Source: Deltaproteobacteria bacterium
GTDB taxonomy: Bacteria > Myxococcota_A > UBA796 > UBA9615
Reading direction: 5' to 3'
Assembly (NCBI GenBank): GCA_023954745.1
Contig: JAGSHC010000018.1
Coordinates: 1-48,986, forward strand
DNA length: 48,986 bases
Under the pieces are notes generated by a model. The model was not told the origin of the DNA. It was given only the letters and a program-made list of their open reading frames with translations, and did not search any database. Below, piece after piece: positions 31,271 to 40,489 of the stretch (position 1 is its first letter; each line of letters opens with the position of its first letter). The position numbers were made by a program, and so were the translations under genes.

Positions 31271-32439
31271 GCAGTGCTCCCCCTGGGCTCCGAGAAGAGG
31301 GCCTTGAAGGCGACGGGCAACACCACGCTGAGGATGATGGCCAGCAGGACGATGGCGCTCTCGGCCGCTTCATCGAGGATCCCGAGGCTCCCGCCCAGCT
31401 CGGCGATGGCGACGAGCAGGGTCAGCGGGGCTCCGAGGAGGAGCGCGACGCCGAGCGCATCGCGGGGGCTGACGTCGCCGCGCACCAGGAAGATGGACGG
31501 CAGGAGGCGCGCGGTCACGATCAGGAAGGCGAGGATTCCTGCCTTGCCGAGTCCCGGGAGGGAGAGCTGCGCCAAATCGAAGGACACGCCGACGGAGATG
31601 AAGAAGATCGGGATGAAGAACCCCGACGAGAGCGCGCTCATCTTGTGTTCGAGCACATGCACCTCGCGGAACACGAAGCGGAACACGGCCCCCGCGATGA
31701 ACGAGCCGAGGATGGCCTCGACCCCCAGCACCACCGCCAGGGCCGTGAAGATGAAGCAGATCACCAGGGCGAGCCGGACGCCGACCTCGCTGGCGTCGTG
31801 GGTCTTGAAGACGCGTTGGAAGACCCCGGGGTGCCACCACGCCCACCCGCGCAGGTACCGCAGAAACACGCCACCGGCGACGAAGAGGGCTGCGAGCTTG
31901 CCGACGTCGATGAACAGCTGGGCCGAGAAGCCCACGCGCGACGCCACTCCAAAGACGGTCATGGAGATGAGGGTGATGAACTCCCCGATGGACCCCACGA
32001 GCAGCACCCACTGCCCCACGGGTGCGGTCAGGAGCCCTCCCTCGCGGAGCACTGCGACCCCGAGGCCGACGCTCGTCGCGGCCAGGACGACCACGTAGAA
32101 GACCGGCAGCTTGAAGATCACCACCAGGCCCAAGGACACGATGCTGAAGCCGGCGGCGACGCCCAGGCCCCGTAAGAGCCCTGCCCGGCCCCCGCGCTCG
32201 ATGGCGGAGAAGTCGATCTCCAGCCCGGCGCCGAACATGAGGAGGATGAAGCCCAGCTCAGCGAGGAGATGCAGGACCTCTTCGGGGGCGCCGTGGTGGC
32301 CGATGCCGAAGATGCCGATGACGATGCCGTAGGCGATCTGGAGAATCGCTTCGGGGACCCCGAGGCGCGGCGCGATCACCGGCGCGATGGCCGAGCCGAT
32401 GACGAGGAGCAGGAGGAGGGCGGCTACGTCGGTGTGCAC
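31267..32439 (-). CDS. Kef-type (CPA2) monovalent cation/proton antiporter
   Basis: The 390-residue membrane protein has the CPA2 layout of about 12 hydrophobic segments, with family stretches such as LGVPEAILQIAYGIVIGIF, LAELGFILLMFGAGLEIDF, AVLREGGLLTAPVGQWVLLV, VEAILGSFIAGAVF and SGFFIPIFFISVGVSFDL. It lacks its own C-terminal RCK domain; the preceding gene, 4 nt upstream, supplies an RCK protein instead. I use the GTG at 32439; the extra upstream residues overlap the RCK gene and look like a shadow. Its stop overlaps the regulator start (GTGA). Potassium or sodium specificity is not readable. Confidence 0.88.
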   Translation of the reverse strand: MHTDVAALLLLLVIGSAIAPVIAPRLGVPEAILQIAYGIVIGIFGIGHHGAPEEVLHLLAELGFILLMFGAGLEIDFSAIERGGRAGLLRGLGVAAGFSIVSLGLVVIFKLPVFYVVVLAATSVGLGVAVLREGGLLTAPVGQWVLLVGSIGEFITLISMTVFGVASRVGFSAQLFIDVGKLAALFVAGGVFLRYLRGWAWWHPGVFQRVFKTHDASEVGVRLALVICFIFTALAVVLGVEAILGSFIAGAVFRFVFREVHVLEHKMSALSSGFFIPIFFISVGVSFDLAQLSLPGLGKAGILAFLIVTARLLPSIFLVRGDVSPRDALGVALLLGAPLTLLVAIAELGGSLGILDEAAESAIVLLAIILSVVLPVAFKALFSEPRGSTA

Positions 32440-32443
32440 GCGA

Positions 32444-33886
32444 TCAGTCCCGGGTGAGGAGGATCGCGCTGCAAGGGCAGCCGAGGACCATGCGCAGGCC
32501 GATGTCGGGCTGCAGGTAGCTATTGGACTGGCCACGGCCTCTCGCGACGACGAGCAGCTCATGATCTTCCGCGAGCTTCTGGACCTCGCGGACGGGGTTC
32601 CCCTCCATGAGCAGGCACTCGAGGTCCACCTCGAAGAGCCGGGCGAGCTCGTTCACTCGTGCCTGGACCTTCTTCGCCGTCTCCTCAGCCCGGTCGCCGC
32701 CGATGAATCGCGGCGGAGAGACGTGCACAGCAGTGACTCGGGAGCCCAGCAGTCGAGCGATGTCGAAGGCGAGCTCGAGACCGCGCCAGCTCGAGGCGCT
32801 GTCGGCGACGGCCACCAGAATGCGGGAGTAGGGATGGGTCCCGCGGGCGATGAGCAGGGGCGCGTGCGCCACGTCGAGGAGCGAGCGCACCGAGGCCATG
32901 CCGCGCTCCTTGAGCAACCCGCGCTTCGGCGGCGGGAGCACATAGATCCCCGGCTGGACCTTCAGGAGCGGGCTCAGAGCCTGAGGCGTAGCGCTGCCAT
33001 CCCCCCGCATGCCGTCGGCGAGCAAGTGCACCGGCCACGGCTCCGAGGTCCCCGCGGGCTCGTCGGGCAGGGCGACGCGCATGAACGAGGCGGTGCTCGT
33101 CACCTCTCGCAGCCAGCGCGCCTCTTCGGTGGTCGTCGCGTCGTCAGGGGGGGCCCACAACATCACGGTGCGTCCGAACTGACGGGGGAACTGGGCCCCA
33201 CCGAGTCGGAAGTAGGAGGCCACCGCCCCCAGAGTCTCGGGCTCTCCCACGAGCAGCACCTGATCGCCCGCATTGATGACGGTGTCGCCGTGAGGGATCA
33301 CCAGATGCCCGTCGCGATAGATGGCGGCGATGAGATAGGCGCGCGTCGCGATGTCCTTGATCTGGTTCCCCACGACCGGACTGCCCGGCAACACCAGCAC
33401 CTGAAGAATGTCCCCCTGGCCCAGGCCCACCTGGGATGTGGTCACCACCACACCGGGGATCCGGCTGACGATCGCGGACGCCATGGCTTCGGGGGCCGAG
33501 ACCGCGCGGGCTCCCAAGGCGACCGCCTCGTGCACCCGGCTGGGGTCCCGCAAGCGGCACAGGACTTCGGGGACGCGGGCCTTGACCGCGAGCCGAGACG
33601 CCTCCAGGTTCACGTCATCGTTCCGCGTGGTCGCGATGAACGCGTAGCACGCGTCGATGCCCGCCTCCTTGAGCACCAGGCCCGAGGTGCCGTCGCCGCG
33701 GATGTAGCGGGCGTCGGTCAGGCCCTCCTGCAGCTCCCCCTCGGGCAGCTCCTTCTCGATGAGGGTGACGGACATCACGTGCACGACCCGGCGCGCAACG
33801 TCCTGGCCGGTGTGACCCGCGCCGACCACTACCACTCCGTGTCGGCCATCCGGCCGCCCGGTCTCCTGCTTCCCCATGTCGCTCAT
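32444..33886 (-). CDS. RCK (TrkA-N/TrkA-C) regulator fused to a universal-stress-protein domain
   Basis: The 480-residue cytoplasmic protein begins with a Rossmann RCK-N domain ([17 protein letters not shown], then [22 protein letters not shown]). An RCK-C/TrkA-C-like domain follows (about residues 150-240: [32 protein letters not shown]). The last ~140 residues resemble a universal stress protein ([38 protein letters not shown]). RCK domains usually gate K+ channels or transporters by sensing NAD(H), ATP or c-di-AMP. Immediate linkage to a Kef-type antiporter lacking such a domain suggests it gates that partner, with the Usp module adding nucleotide or stress input. The ATG has no Shine-Dalgarno and sits 7 nt after a good -10 element. 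Confidence 0.85.
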   Translation of the reverse strand: MSDMGKQETGRPDGRHGVVVVGAGHTGQDVARRVVHVMSVTLIEKELPEGELQEGLTDARYIRGDGTSGLVLKEAGIDACYAFIATTRNDDVNLEASRLAVKARVPEVLCRLRDPSRVHEAVALGARAVSAPEAMASAIVSRIPGVVVTTSQVGLGQGDILQVLVLPGSPVVGNQIKDIATRAYLIAAIYRDGHLVIPHGDTVINAGDQVLLVGEPETLGAVASYFRLGGAQFPRQFGRTVMLWAPPDDATTTEEARWLREVTSTASFMRVALPDEPAGTSEPWPVHLLADGMRGDGSATPQALSPLLKVQPGIYVLPPPKRGLLKERGMASVRSLLDVAHAPLLIARGTHPYSRILVAVADSASSWRGLELAFDIARLLGSRVTAVHVSPPRFIGGDRAEETAKKVQARVNELARLFEVDLECLLMEGNPVREVQKLAEDHELLVVARGRGQSNSYLQPDIGLRMVLGCPCSAILLTRD

Positions 33887-33893
33887 TGCACCG

Positions 33894-33899
33894 ATGATA
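33894..33899 (-). promoter_or_regulatory. -10 element abutting the start of the nine-gene unit (leaderless candidate)
   Basis: On the minus strand TATCAT (5 of 6 to TATAAT) ends 7 nt before the RCK-Usp ATG at 33886, which has no ribosome site. Initiation at the normal distance would fall at or beside the A of the ATG, giving a leaderless mRNA. No strong -35 hexamer is visible at 17 nt. Confidence 0.4.
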
Positions 33900-33954
33900 G
33901 TCCACCGGAACGACCGGGACCCGCGCTGGGTGGCCGACCTCCTGCGGGACAGGG

Positions 33955-33983
33955 TTGTGCGCCCCCAGCCCCAGCACTACAGT
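33955..33983 (+). promoter_or_regulatory. Candidate sigma-70 promoter for rpoD
   Basis: TTGTGC and TACAGT are separated by exactly 17 nt, ending 93 nt upstream of the rpoD ATG. Matches to consensus are 3/6 and 4/6. It is the best-spaced pair in the 190-nt divergent gap. Confidence 0.4.
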
Positions 33984-34076
33984 GCCCGCCGCCCGGATGC
34001 CAGCCCTGGCAAAGAAGGCCGGCAGAGACCTATTGGTGGGGCCCCCGCAGATCAAGCGCGCATTGGACGAGGTGGC

Positions 34077-35762
34077 ATGAGCAAGCAGAGCGAACGTTGG
34101 TTCGACACCCTGGTCGAGTCCGGGCGCCGCAAGGGCGGCACTCTTACCTCCGACGACGTCAACCAGGCCCTCCCCAAGGGCATGACGGACCCCGAAGCCA
34201 TCGAAGAAGTGATGGATCGGCTGTCGGAGCTCGGCGTATCAGTCACCGACTCCGAGGCGTCCGCGGCGAAGGTGCGCAAGGCCGCCCTGAAGAAGAAGAC
34301 CGACGCGCTCTTCGACATCGCGCGCCGCCGTCGCGAAGAGGACCTGCACGCGAGCCCCCGCCCCGACCCCCTGCGGGTCTATCTGCGCAAGATGGGGGGC
34401 ACCTCGCTGCTCTCCCGCGACGGCGAGGTCGAGATCTCGCGGCGCATCGAGTTCGGCGAGACCATCGTGCGTCGCGCGCTGCTCTCCACGAGCTTCGGCG
34501 CTGACTTTGCGGCCCCGCTGCTCAACAAGGACGGCCCGGTCCCGAAGGCGAAGCGCGCGCTGCTCGACGAGCTCGCTTCCCTGGAGACCCAGTACCTCGA
34601 CGTCGTCGCTCAGCAGCCCGCGACCGGCTCCTCGCCCGAGGTGGAGGCTCAGTTCTTCGACCTCCTCGAGACCATCCACGAGCAGAGCTTCGACGTGTTG
34701 ACCAAGCTCGGCATCGTGCGGAAGCACCACGTCGCGATGTTCGACACGTTCAAGGAGCAAGCCGACGCCATGCTCGACGCCGAGCGGCGCGCCTGGGGCG
34801 GAGCGCGGCGGGCCGGCATGAGCCTTCCCCAACTTCGCGAGACGCTCGCCCACGTGCGCAAGGCCCGGTCTCAGAAGAAGTCGACCCGGTCACTGATTCC
34901 CTCGGACGACCTCGCCTGGTTCGAGGAGCTGCTCGCCGAGACGGACCGTGACGTGGCCGAGGCCGCAGCCGCGCTCGCCCTCGATCCCGAGGTCTTCAAG
35001 ACGCTCTACAACCGCCTGCGGGACGCCGAGCAGGTGGCCGATGTCGCGAAGACCGAGATGGTCGAGGCCAACCTGCGGCTCGTCGTCTCCATCGCGAAGA
35101 AGTACACCAACCGCGGCCTCGACTTCCTGGACCTCATCCAGGAGGGAAACATCGGCCTGATGCGGGCGGTGGACAAGTTCGAGTACCGGCGCGGATACAA
35201 GTTCAGCACCTACGCCACGTGGTGGATCCGGCAGGCCGTGAGTCGGGCCATCGCCGACCAGGCGCGCACCATCCGTATCCCGGTCCACATGATCGAGACC
35301 CTGAACAAGGTCATCCGCACATCGCGGCAGATGACGCAGGACATCGGACGAGACCCGACCCACGAGGAGCTCGGGGAGCAGCTCGAGATGCCGCCCGAGA
35401 AGATCGAGGCGATCCTCAAGCTGAATCGGGGGCCCATCTCGCTTCAGACCCCCGTCGGTGACGAGGAGGACAGCCACCTCGGCGACTTCATCGAGGACAC
35501 CACGGCCATCTCCCCCGCCGATGCGGTGGCTGCGTCGTCCCTGAAGTCCCAGACCGACAAGGTGCTCGCGACGCTCACCCCCCGCCAGGAGCGGGTCCTG
35601 AGACTCCGGTTCGGCATCGGCGAGCTCGCCGACCACACCCTCGAGGAGGTCGGACGGGACTTTGGCGTGACCCGCGAACGCATTCGGCAGGTCGAGGCGA
35701 AGGCTCTGCGCAAGCTGCGGCACCCGAGCCGCTCCAAGCGCCTGCGCCCCTTCACCGAGTAG
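34077..35762 (+). CDS. rpoD: Primary sigma factor RpoD (sigma-70)
   Basis: The 561-residue protein has all regions of a housekeeping sigma factor. Region 1.1 occupies roughly residues 1-70, region 1.2 is at [12 protein letters not shown], and a non-conserved helical region follows to about residue 320. Region 2 contains [36 protein letters not shown] and [19 protein letters not shown]. Region 3 is the IRIPVHMIE segment, and region 4.2 is [20 protein letters not shown]. The start ATG at 34077 has a GAGGTGG ribosome site. It is divergent from the nine-gene unit and 2 nt upstream of a hydrolase gene; no dnaG is adjacent, unlike many genomes. Confidence 0.97.
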   Translation: MSKQSERWFDTLVESGRRKGGTLTSDDVNQALPKGMTDPEAIEEVMDRLSELGVSVTDSEASAAKVRKAALKKKTDALFDIARRRREEDLHASPRPDPLRVYLRKMGGTSLLSRDGEVEISRRIEFGETIVRRALLSTSFGADFAAPLLNKDGPVPKAKRALLDELASLETQYLDVVAQQPATGSSPEVEAQFFDLLETIHEQSFDVLTKLGIVRKHHVAMFDTFKEQADAMLDAERRAWGGARRAGMSLPQLRETLAHVRKARSQKKSTRSLIPSDDLAWFEELLAETDRDVAEAAAALALDPEVFKTLYNRLRDAEQVADVAKTEMVEANLRLVVSIAKKYTNRGLDFLDLIQEGNIGLMRAVDKFEYRRGYKFSTYATWWIRQAVSRAIADQARTIRIPVHMIETLNKVIRTSRQMTQDIGRDPTHEELGEQLEMPPEKIEAILKLNRGPISLQTPVGDEEDSHLGDFIEDTTAISPADAVAASSLKSQTDKVLATLTPRQERVLRLRFGIGELADHTLEEVGRDFGVTRERIRQVEAKALRKLRHPSRSKRLRPFTE

Positions 35763-35764
35763 TC

Positions 35765-36946
35765 GTGTCCACCCCTGCCGTGATCCTGGCGCTCCTCGGA
35801 ATCGCCTGGGTGATCGCCATCGTGTGGTCCCTCGCCTGGACACGGGCGTTTCGGGCCCCCGACGGCGAGGTCCACGCCCTCCCCAGCGCCGACGGCTGGA
35901 CCGTGTTCGTCCATCGGTATCGGCCCATCGGCCCGCCGCGCGGGGGTCCCCCCGTGGTGCTCGGGCACGGGTTCACCATGAATCGCTGGTGCTGGTCCCT
36001 GAGCGAGGCCGGCTCGATGCCGTTGGCGCTGTCACGTCTGGGCTACGACGTCTTCGTGGCCGAGTATCGCGGCTCCGGTCGAGGCCGACAGCCCGACGCC
36101 CCCTCCCTGTACTCGCGGCGCCCCGGAGGCTTCGACGGGTGGGGCTTCGACGACCACGTCGAGCTGGACCTGCCCGCCATCATCGACGGGGTCTGCGCCA
36201 TCACCGGCGAGGAAGAGGTCCACTGGGTGGGGCACTCCATGGGGGGCATGCTCGGATACGCCTACGCGCTCTCCACCGGCGGCCGGCGCCTCGCGAGCCT
36301 GACGACCCTGGGCTCACCGACCCGCTTCGCGCACATCGTCACCCTCTTCGGCCCCACGGGCCCCCTCGCCTGGCGCGCGCTGCACTGGCTTCACCTCGTG
36401 CGGATGCGGCCGTTCCTGTTCCTCGCGCTCCCCTTCGCCATCTTCGCCCCCGGGGTGACGATGCGCACCTCGGGCACCCCGGAGTTCCTCAACCTCCAGG
36501 AGCGCATGTCGCTGATGTGCGAGGCGTTCGAAGACACCTCCCCGGCCCTCGCCGCGTTCTTCATCGACCACTGGCGCGAGGACCGGAGCCTCGTCCCCGG
36601 AGGAGCCGGCCCGAGCTTCGCGGACCTGCCGGTGCCCACCCTGGTGGTGGCAGGAATCCAGGATCGGCTCGCCCCTCCGAGCGCGGTGCGGGTCCCGTTC
36701 GATGAGTCGGGCGGTTGGGGTGAAACCGAAGAGGCCCCGGTGGCATACCGTCTGTTTGGGGACCCTGAGCTTCCGGCCGACGTGGCCGGTCCGCCGCTAG
36801 GCCACGCAGACCTGATCTCGGGAGAGATGGCCATCCAACACATCGTGCCTCTTCTCGACGAATGGCTTCGTGGCTGCGACCTCGGCTCGGTTCGAGGACT
36901 CCGACTGCACCCCGCTGCGCTGCCCACTCCCGCGAAGGCTGTTTGA
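35765..36946 (+). CDS. Alpha/beta-hydrolase with N-terminal membrane anchor
   Basis: The 393-residue protein starts at a GTG 2 nt after rpoD. A hydrophobic helix (VILALLGIAWVIAIVWSLAW) probably anchors it. The hydrolase fold shows the oxyanion stretch VVLGHGFTMNRW, the lipase-like WGFDDHVELDLPAII segment and the nucleophile elbow WVGHSMGGM. An acid residue near VVAGIQDRLAPP and a late His (GPPLGHADLISG) complete a plausible triad. The closest general type is the esterase/lipase or acyl hydrolase group; the substrate is unknown. Its stop overlaps the next ATG (TGATG). Confidence 0.82.
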   Translation: MSTPAVILALLGIAWVIAIVWSLAWTRAFRAPDGEVHALPSADGWTVFVHRYRPIGPPRGGPPVVLGHGFTMNRWCWSLSEAGSMPLALSRLGYDVFVAEYRGSGRGRQPDAPSLYSRRPGGFDGWGFDDHVELDLPAIIDGVCAITGEEEVHWVGHSMGGMLGYAYALSTGGRRLASLTTLGSPTRFAHIVTLFGPTGPLAWRALHWLHLVRMRPFLFLALPFAIFAPGVTMRTSGTPEFLNLQERMSLMCEAFEDTSPALAAFFIDHWREDRSLVPGGAGPSFADLPVPTLVVAGIQDRLAPPSAVRVPFDESGGWGETEEAPVAYRLFGDPELPADVAGPPLGHADLISGEMAIQHIVPLLDEWLRGCDLGSVRGLRLHPAALPTPAKAV

Positions 36947-38538
36947 TGCTGACCCTGCCCACTCTGGTCCTCGGTGCCTACTTCGTCACCGTGGGGATGC
37001 TCAGCATCTTCGGCATCCACCGGCTCACCCTCGTCATCCTCTACTACTGGAACCGGCGCAACGCCGCCGCGGTCACGGCGCCCGTCGCCGACGCCGACGC
37101 CCCGACGGTGCTGGTGCAGCTCCCCGTGTTCAACGAGCGGTACGTCGTCGAGCGCCTCATCGACAGCGTGGTGGCCCTCGACTGGCCTCGAGACCGCCTC
37201 GTCATCCAGGTCCTCGATGACTCCACCGACGACACCGTCGCCATCGCCAAGGCCGCCGTCGATGCCTGGGCCAGCAAGGGCATCCAGATCACTCACGAGC
37301 GCCGCGCGGACCGAGTGGGGTTCAAGGCCGGGGCCCTCGCAGAGGGCTTGCGACGGAACGATGCGCCCTTCATCGCCGTCTTCGACGCCGACTTCGTCGT
37401 CCCCTCGGACTTCCTGCGTCGGGTGATGGGCTCGCTCGTCGAAGACGACTCCGTCGGCATGGTCCAGGCCCGCTGGACCCACATCAACCGGAGCAGCACC
37501 CTGCTCTGTCGTGCTCAAGCGGTCTTGCTCGACGGGCACTTCATCATGGAGCACGGGGCCCGCTCGCGAAGCGGCCGCTTCTTCAACTTCAACGGCACGG
37601 CGGGCGTGTGGCGCCGCACCGCCATCGACGACGCGGGAGGCTGGTCTCACGACACCCTCGTCGAGGACCTCGACTTGTCGTACCGCTCTCAGCTGGCCGG
37701 GTGGCGCTTCGTCTACCGACAGGACATCGAGGTGCCCGCGGAGCTTCCCGAGGACGCGCGCGCCTTCAAGAGCCAACAGCATCGTTGGGCAAAGGGCTCC
37801 ATCCAGGCGGCCCGCAAGCTGCTCCCCGTCGTCTGGAAGGCTCCGGTCGACCTGAGCCGAAAGATCGAAGCCAGCTTCCACATGGGCAACAACCTCGCCT
37901 ACCCACTGATGGTGGCGCTCCTGATCGTGCTGCCGGTGGCGTTGCACTTCCGGGTGCGCAGCTCTCTCCTCGTGGGACTCGCGGTGGACTTGCCCATCTT
38001 CGTCTTCGCGACCCTCAACCTCGCCATCTTCTACGCGCTGTCGGAGAAGGAGGTCGGCGGCTGGCGAGCGTTCTGGACGCGGCTCCCCCTCGTCCCCTTC
38101 GTGTTGGCCCTGGGAGCAAGCCTCACCCCCAACAACGCCCGCGCCGTCACCGAGGCCCTCGCGGGGCAGGAGTCGCCGTTCGTGCGCACTCCCAAGAGCG
38201 GCGGCGCCGACGCAGTGCGCTACCGACTGCCGCTGAGCGCGCAGACCCTGGTGGAGATTGGCTTCGGGGTCTACTACACAGCGACGCTCGGCTATGCGCT
38301 CTTCCGCGGCTTCTGGCTGGCGGTCCCCTTCGTGGGCCTCTTTGCTCTGGGCTTCCTCCAGCTGGGGCTGGGCTCTCTCGTCAAGCCGTCTCCGGCGGCC
38401 GCCGCACCAGCCACGCGCCCAGCGCCAGCGCGAGGGGAATCCCATACTCGACCCACGGCACCCACCCTGGAGCCTCCCACGGTCCCCCCGCAAGTTGCGT
38501 CGTCCACGCGAGGTACGACAGCGGAAGCAGGGCGCTGA
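36946..38538 (+). CDS. Processive GT2 glycosyltransferase (CESA-like/glucomannan synthase-like)
   Basis: The 530-residue membrane protein begins with a hydrophobic segment and carries the D,D,D,QxxRW pattern of processive family-2 transferases: QVLDDSTDD, FDADFVVP, LVEDLDLSYR and QQHRWAKGS. Several transmembrane helices follow (about residues 308-345, 360-395 and 445-475). Such enzymes polymerise or transfer beta-linked hexoses from nucleotide sugars; they resemble the CslA/beta-mannan synthase group. From residue 479 on, a Pro/Ala/Thr/Arg-rich tail of 52 residues is encoded antisense to the end of the GT-C gene. The start ATG overlaps the hydrolase stop. Confidence 0.85.
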   Translation: MLTLPTLVLGAYFVTVGMLSIFGIHRLTLVILYYWNRRNAAAVTAPVADADAPTVLVQLPVFNERYVVERLIDSVVALDWPRDRLVIQVLDDSTDDTVAIAKAAVDAWASKGIQITHERRADRVGFKAGALAEGLRRNDAPFIAVFDADFVVPSDFLRRVMGSLVEDDSVGMVQARWTHINRSSTLLCRAQAVLLDGHFIMEHGARSRSGRFFNFNGTAGVWRRTAIDDAGGWSHDTLVEDLDLSYRSQLAGWRFVYRQDIEVPAELPEDARAFKSQQHRWAKGSIQAARKLLPVVWKAPVDLSRKIEASFHMGNNLAYPLMVALLIVLPVALHFRVRSSLLVGLAVDLPIFVFATLNLAIFYALSEKEVGGWRAFWTRLPLVPFVLALGASLTPNNARAVTEALAGQESPFVRTPKSGGADAVRYRLPLSAQTLVEIGFGVYYTATLGYALFRGFWLAVPFVGLFALGFLQLGLGSLVKPSPAAAAPATRPAPARGESHTRPTAPTLEPPTVPPQVASSTRGTTAEAGR

Positions 38539-39700
38539 GGGCCAGCAGAGGCGGCGACGGGATCAGCGGCAGCAGCACGACGATCCAGAGGCCGTACCAG
38601 GGGTGCACCACCGGGGAGAGCACCAGCAGCCCGGCGAAGAGCAGCAGGAAGCCCCGCGCGGGCTCCGGGCCGAGCCAGGTCAGCCACGCTGCCCAGAGAA
38701 GGAACAAGACGCCGACGACCTTGCGCGCCGGGTGATACCCGATCAGGTCGGCCAGCAAGGCGTGCACTGAGCCGTTGTGACCCCAGTGCTCCACGTAGGT
38801 GCCCAGAGACCCCACGGGCAGCGTCCCGTCCATGGCAAAGGGCAGCGCAAAGAGCACCGCCATGACCGCCGCGGTGGCAAGCCCCAAGAAGGCCTGGCCC
38901 GGACGCCCCTCGCCCAAGAGACGTCGCGCAGCAAACCAGGCCGCCGCACCGCCCACGTACTTGGTGGCGATGGCGGCTCCCCACAACAGCCATGAGCTCA
39001 TACCCCGCCGGCGCAGTCGCCAGGCGAGCAGGCCGCCAACCAGCGGCAACAACGCCAGCGGCTCGTAGTGCCCCGAGGCGGCGACCTCCGTCACCGCCAA
39101 GGGATGCCAGGCGTACAGCACCAGCCAGCGAGGGTCGCGGCCCGACACCACCAGCAGGGTGCCCAGCATGGCGATGAGCAGACAGTCCACGGCCACCATG
39201 GCGGCGCGGAAGAACCGAGGCTCGGGCGAGATGCTGGCCAGCATCGCGAACACCCACTGCGTGGCCGCCGGGTAGATGGCCGGGAGCTCCTTGTGGTTGA
39301 TCTGGCTCCACTCGGGCGAGTCCAGAGCGATGCGGGTCAGGGCTGGGCTGTCTGGAGGCATGTCGTATGGGTCGATCTGCATCGACACCATGCGCCCCTC
39401 CCAGACGTAGCGGTAGACGTCGTCCGAGAGGGTGGGGCCGGCAAACAGCAGGACGGGCAACCGGAGCAGCAGCCCCCAGACGAGGATGGCCAGGACCACG
39501 CGGCGTCGCCCAAGGGGGTGCAGCCCGCGCCCCCGCGCCGCCGCGACGCCGATCAGCCCGAGGGGAATCATCCCGAGGGCGCACGCCGCCAGGTACGCCG
39601 GCACGTGGGCCGCCAGGTCCCCCACCCACGCGACGCCGCACGCCGCCAGGAGAGCGAGCAGCCCCGCCCCGTGCAAGAGGAGGCGGGCCGCTCGGTTCAC
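38381..39700 (-). CDS. GT-C polyprenyl-phosphate-hexose-dependent (mannosyl)transferase-like protein
   Basis: The 439-residue integral membrane protein shows the GT-C acceptor-loop motif SDDVYRYVWEGRMVSMQIDPYDMPP-like segment near residue 90, then many hydrophobic spans, matching GT87/MptB-type transferases that use polyprenyl-phosphate sugars. The C-terminal spans (YGLWIVVLLPLIP, YGIPLALALGAWLVRR) look genuine. I use the GTG at 39700, which overlaps the upstream GT2 stop (GTGA). Its 3' end overlaps the convergent processive GT2 gene by 158 bp. Together with the ALG5-like neighbour it may act on a lipid-linked glycan. Confidence 0.78.
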   Translation of the reverse strand: MNRAARLLLHGAGLLALLAACGVAWVGDLAAHVPAYLAACALGMIPLGLIGVAAARGRGLHPLGRRRVVLAILVWGLLLRLPVLLFAGPTLSDDVYRYVWEGRMVSMQIDPYDMPPDSPALTRIALDSPEWSQINHKELPAIYPAATQWVFAMLASISPEPRFFRAAMVAVDCLLIAMLGTLLVVSGRDPRWLVLYAWHPLAVTEVAASGHYEPLALLPLVGGLLAWRLRRRGMSSWLLWGAAIATKYVGGAAAWFAARRLLGEGRPGQAFLGLATAAVMAVLFALPFAMDGTLPVGSLGTYVEHWGHNGSVHALLADLIGYHPARKVVGVLFLLWAAWLTWLGPEPARGFLLLFAGLLVLSPVVHPWYGLWIVVLLPLIPSPPLLALSALLPLSYLAWTTQLAGGPWEAPGWVPWVEYGIPLALALGAWLVRRPPETA

Positions 39701-40446
39701 CGAGTGCCCGGTGGAGAGATCGCGTAGCGGCCCCGCAGATGATTGGCGCGGATCCGCAAGACCTCCTTGAACATGCGCCAGGTGTCCCGCACGGGCTTCA
39801 CGGAGCTCACGTCGTCGTAGTACCAGGTGATGGGCACCTCGATCACCGACAGCCCGAGCCTGCGGGCCAGGTAGAGCACCTCGACATCGAAGGAGAAGCC
39901 ATCGATGGTCTGGTGCGGGAACAGCGCGTCCGCGGCCTCGGCCGTGAAGCACTTGAACCCACACTGGCTGTCCGCGATGCCGGGCAACAGCGTCGCCTGG
40001 ATGAGGCCATTGAATACGCGCCCCATGACGTGCCGGGACTCGGGCTCTCCCACCCGATGCGCTCCTGGCCCCTCGCGGGTTCCGATGGCCACGTCGTAGC
40101 CATCGAGATAGGGCGGCAAGAAGCGGTCGACCTCGTGCACCGGCATCGAGAAGTCGGCGTCGCAGAGGAACCGGTACTTCGCGTCGCTGGCGAGCATGCC
40201 CGCCTTGACTGCGCCTCCCTTCCCGCGGTGCGGCTCCCGCTGGAGAATCAGCCGGGGTTCGTCACGCGCAAACTCCTCGACCACACCACAGGTTCCGTCC
40301 GCGCTCCCGTCGTCCACCACCCTCACCTCCCAGGTGGAGTGCGTCGCGCGCATGTGCTCGAGCACCCCCGGAAGGGTGCGAGGGAGACGCTTCTCCTCGT
40401 TGTACGCGGGGATGATGAGCGCGAGGGTCGGGGCGGATTCTGAGAT
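39697..40446 (-). CDS. ALG5-like GT2 (polyprenyl-phosphate hexosyltransferase), no canonical start codon
   Basis: The protein resembles dolichyl-phosphate beta-glucosyltransferases: LALIIPAYNEEKRLPRTL, VRVVDDGSADGT, HRGKGGAVKAGML, FLCDADFSMP, ADSQCGFKCF and FDVEVLYLARR. Such enzymes charge a lipid carrier with a hexose from a nucleotide sugar. No in-frame ATG, GTG or TTG exists between the conserved N-terminal strand and the divergent tlpA-like gene. The only codon with a proper ribosome site (GGAG, 6 nt upstream) is an ATC at 40446, giving 249 residues. This start is a proposal; a base error or frameshift is the alternative. The stop overlaps the GT-C start (GTGA). Confidence 0.75.
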   Translation of the reverse strand: MSESAPTLALIIPAYNEEKRLPRTLPGVLEHMRATHSTWEVRVVDDGSADGTCGVVEEFARDEPRLILQREPHRGKGGAVKAGMLASDAKYRFLCDADFSMPVHEVDRFLPPYLDGYDVAIGTREGPGAHRVGEPESRHVMGRVFNGLIQATLLPGIADSQCGFKCFTAEAADALFPHQTIDGFSFDVEVLYLARRLGLSVIEVPITWYYDDVSSVKPVRDTWRMFKEVLRIRANHLRGRYAISPPGTR

Positions 40447-40489
40447 GAGGTTCTCCGACGGGAGTGGACCGAGGTTGGCCGCGAATCGT

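Noticed and set aside
32387-34504. 705-codon + strand frame antisense to the RCK-Usp gene and running into rpoD
   Set aside because: Out of frame with rpoD and antisense to a well-supported gene; no motifs.
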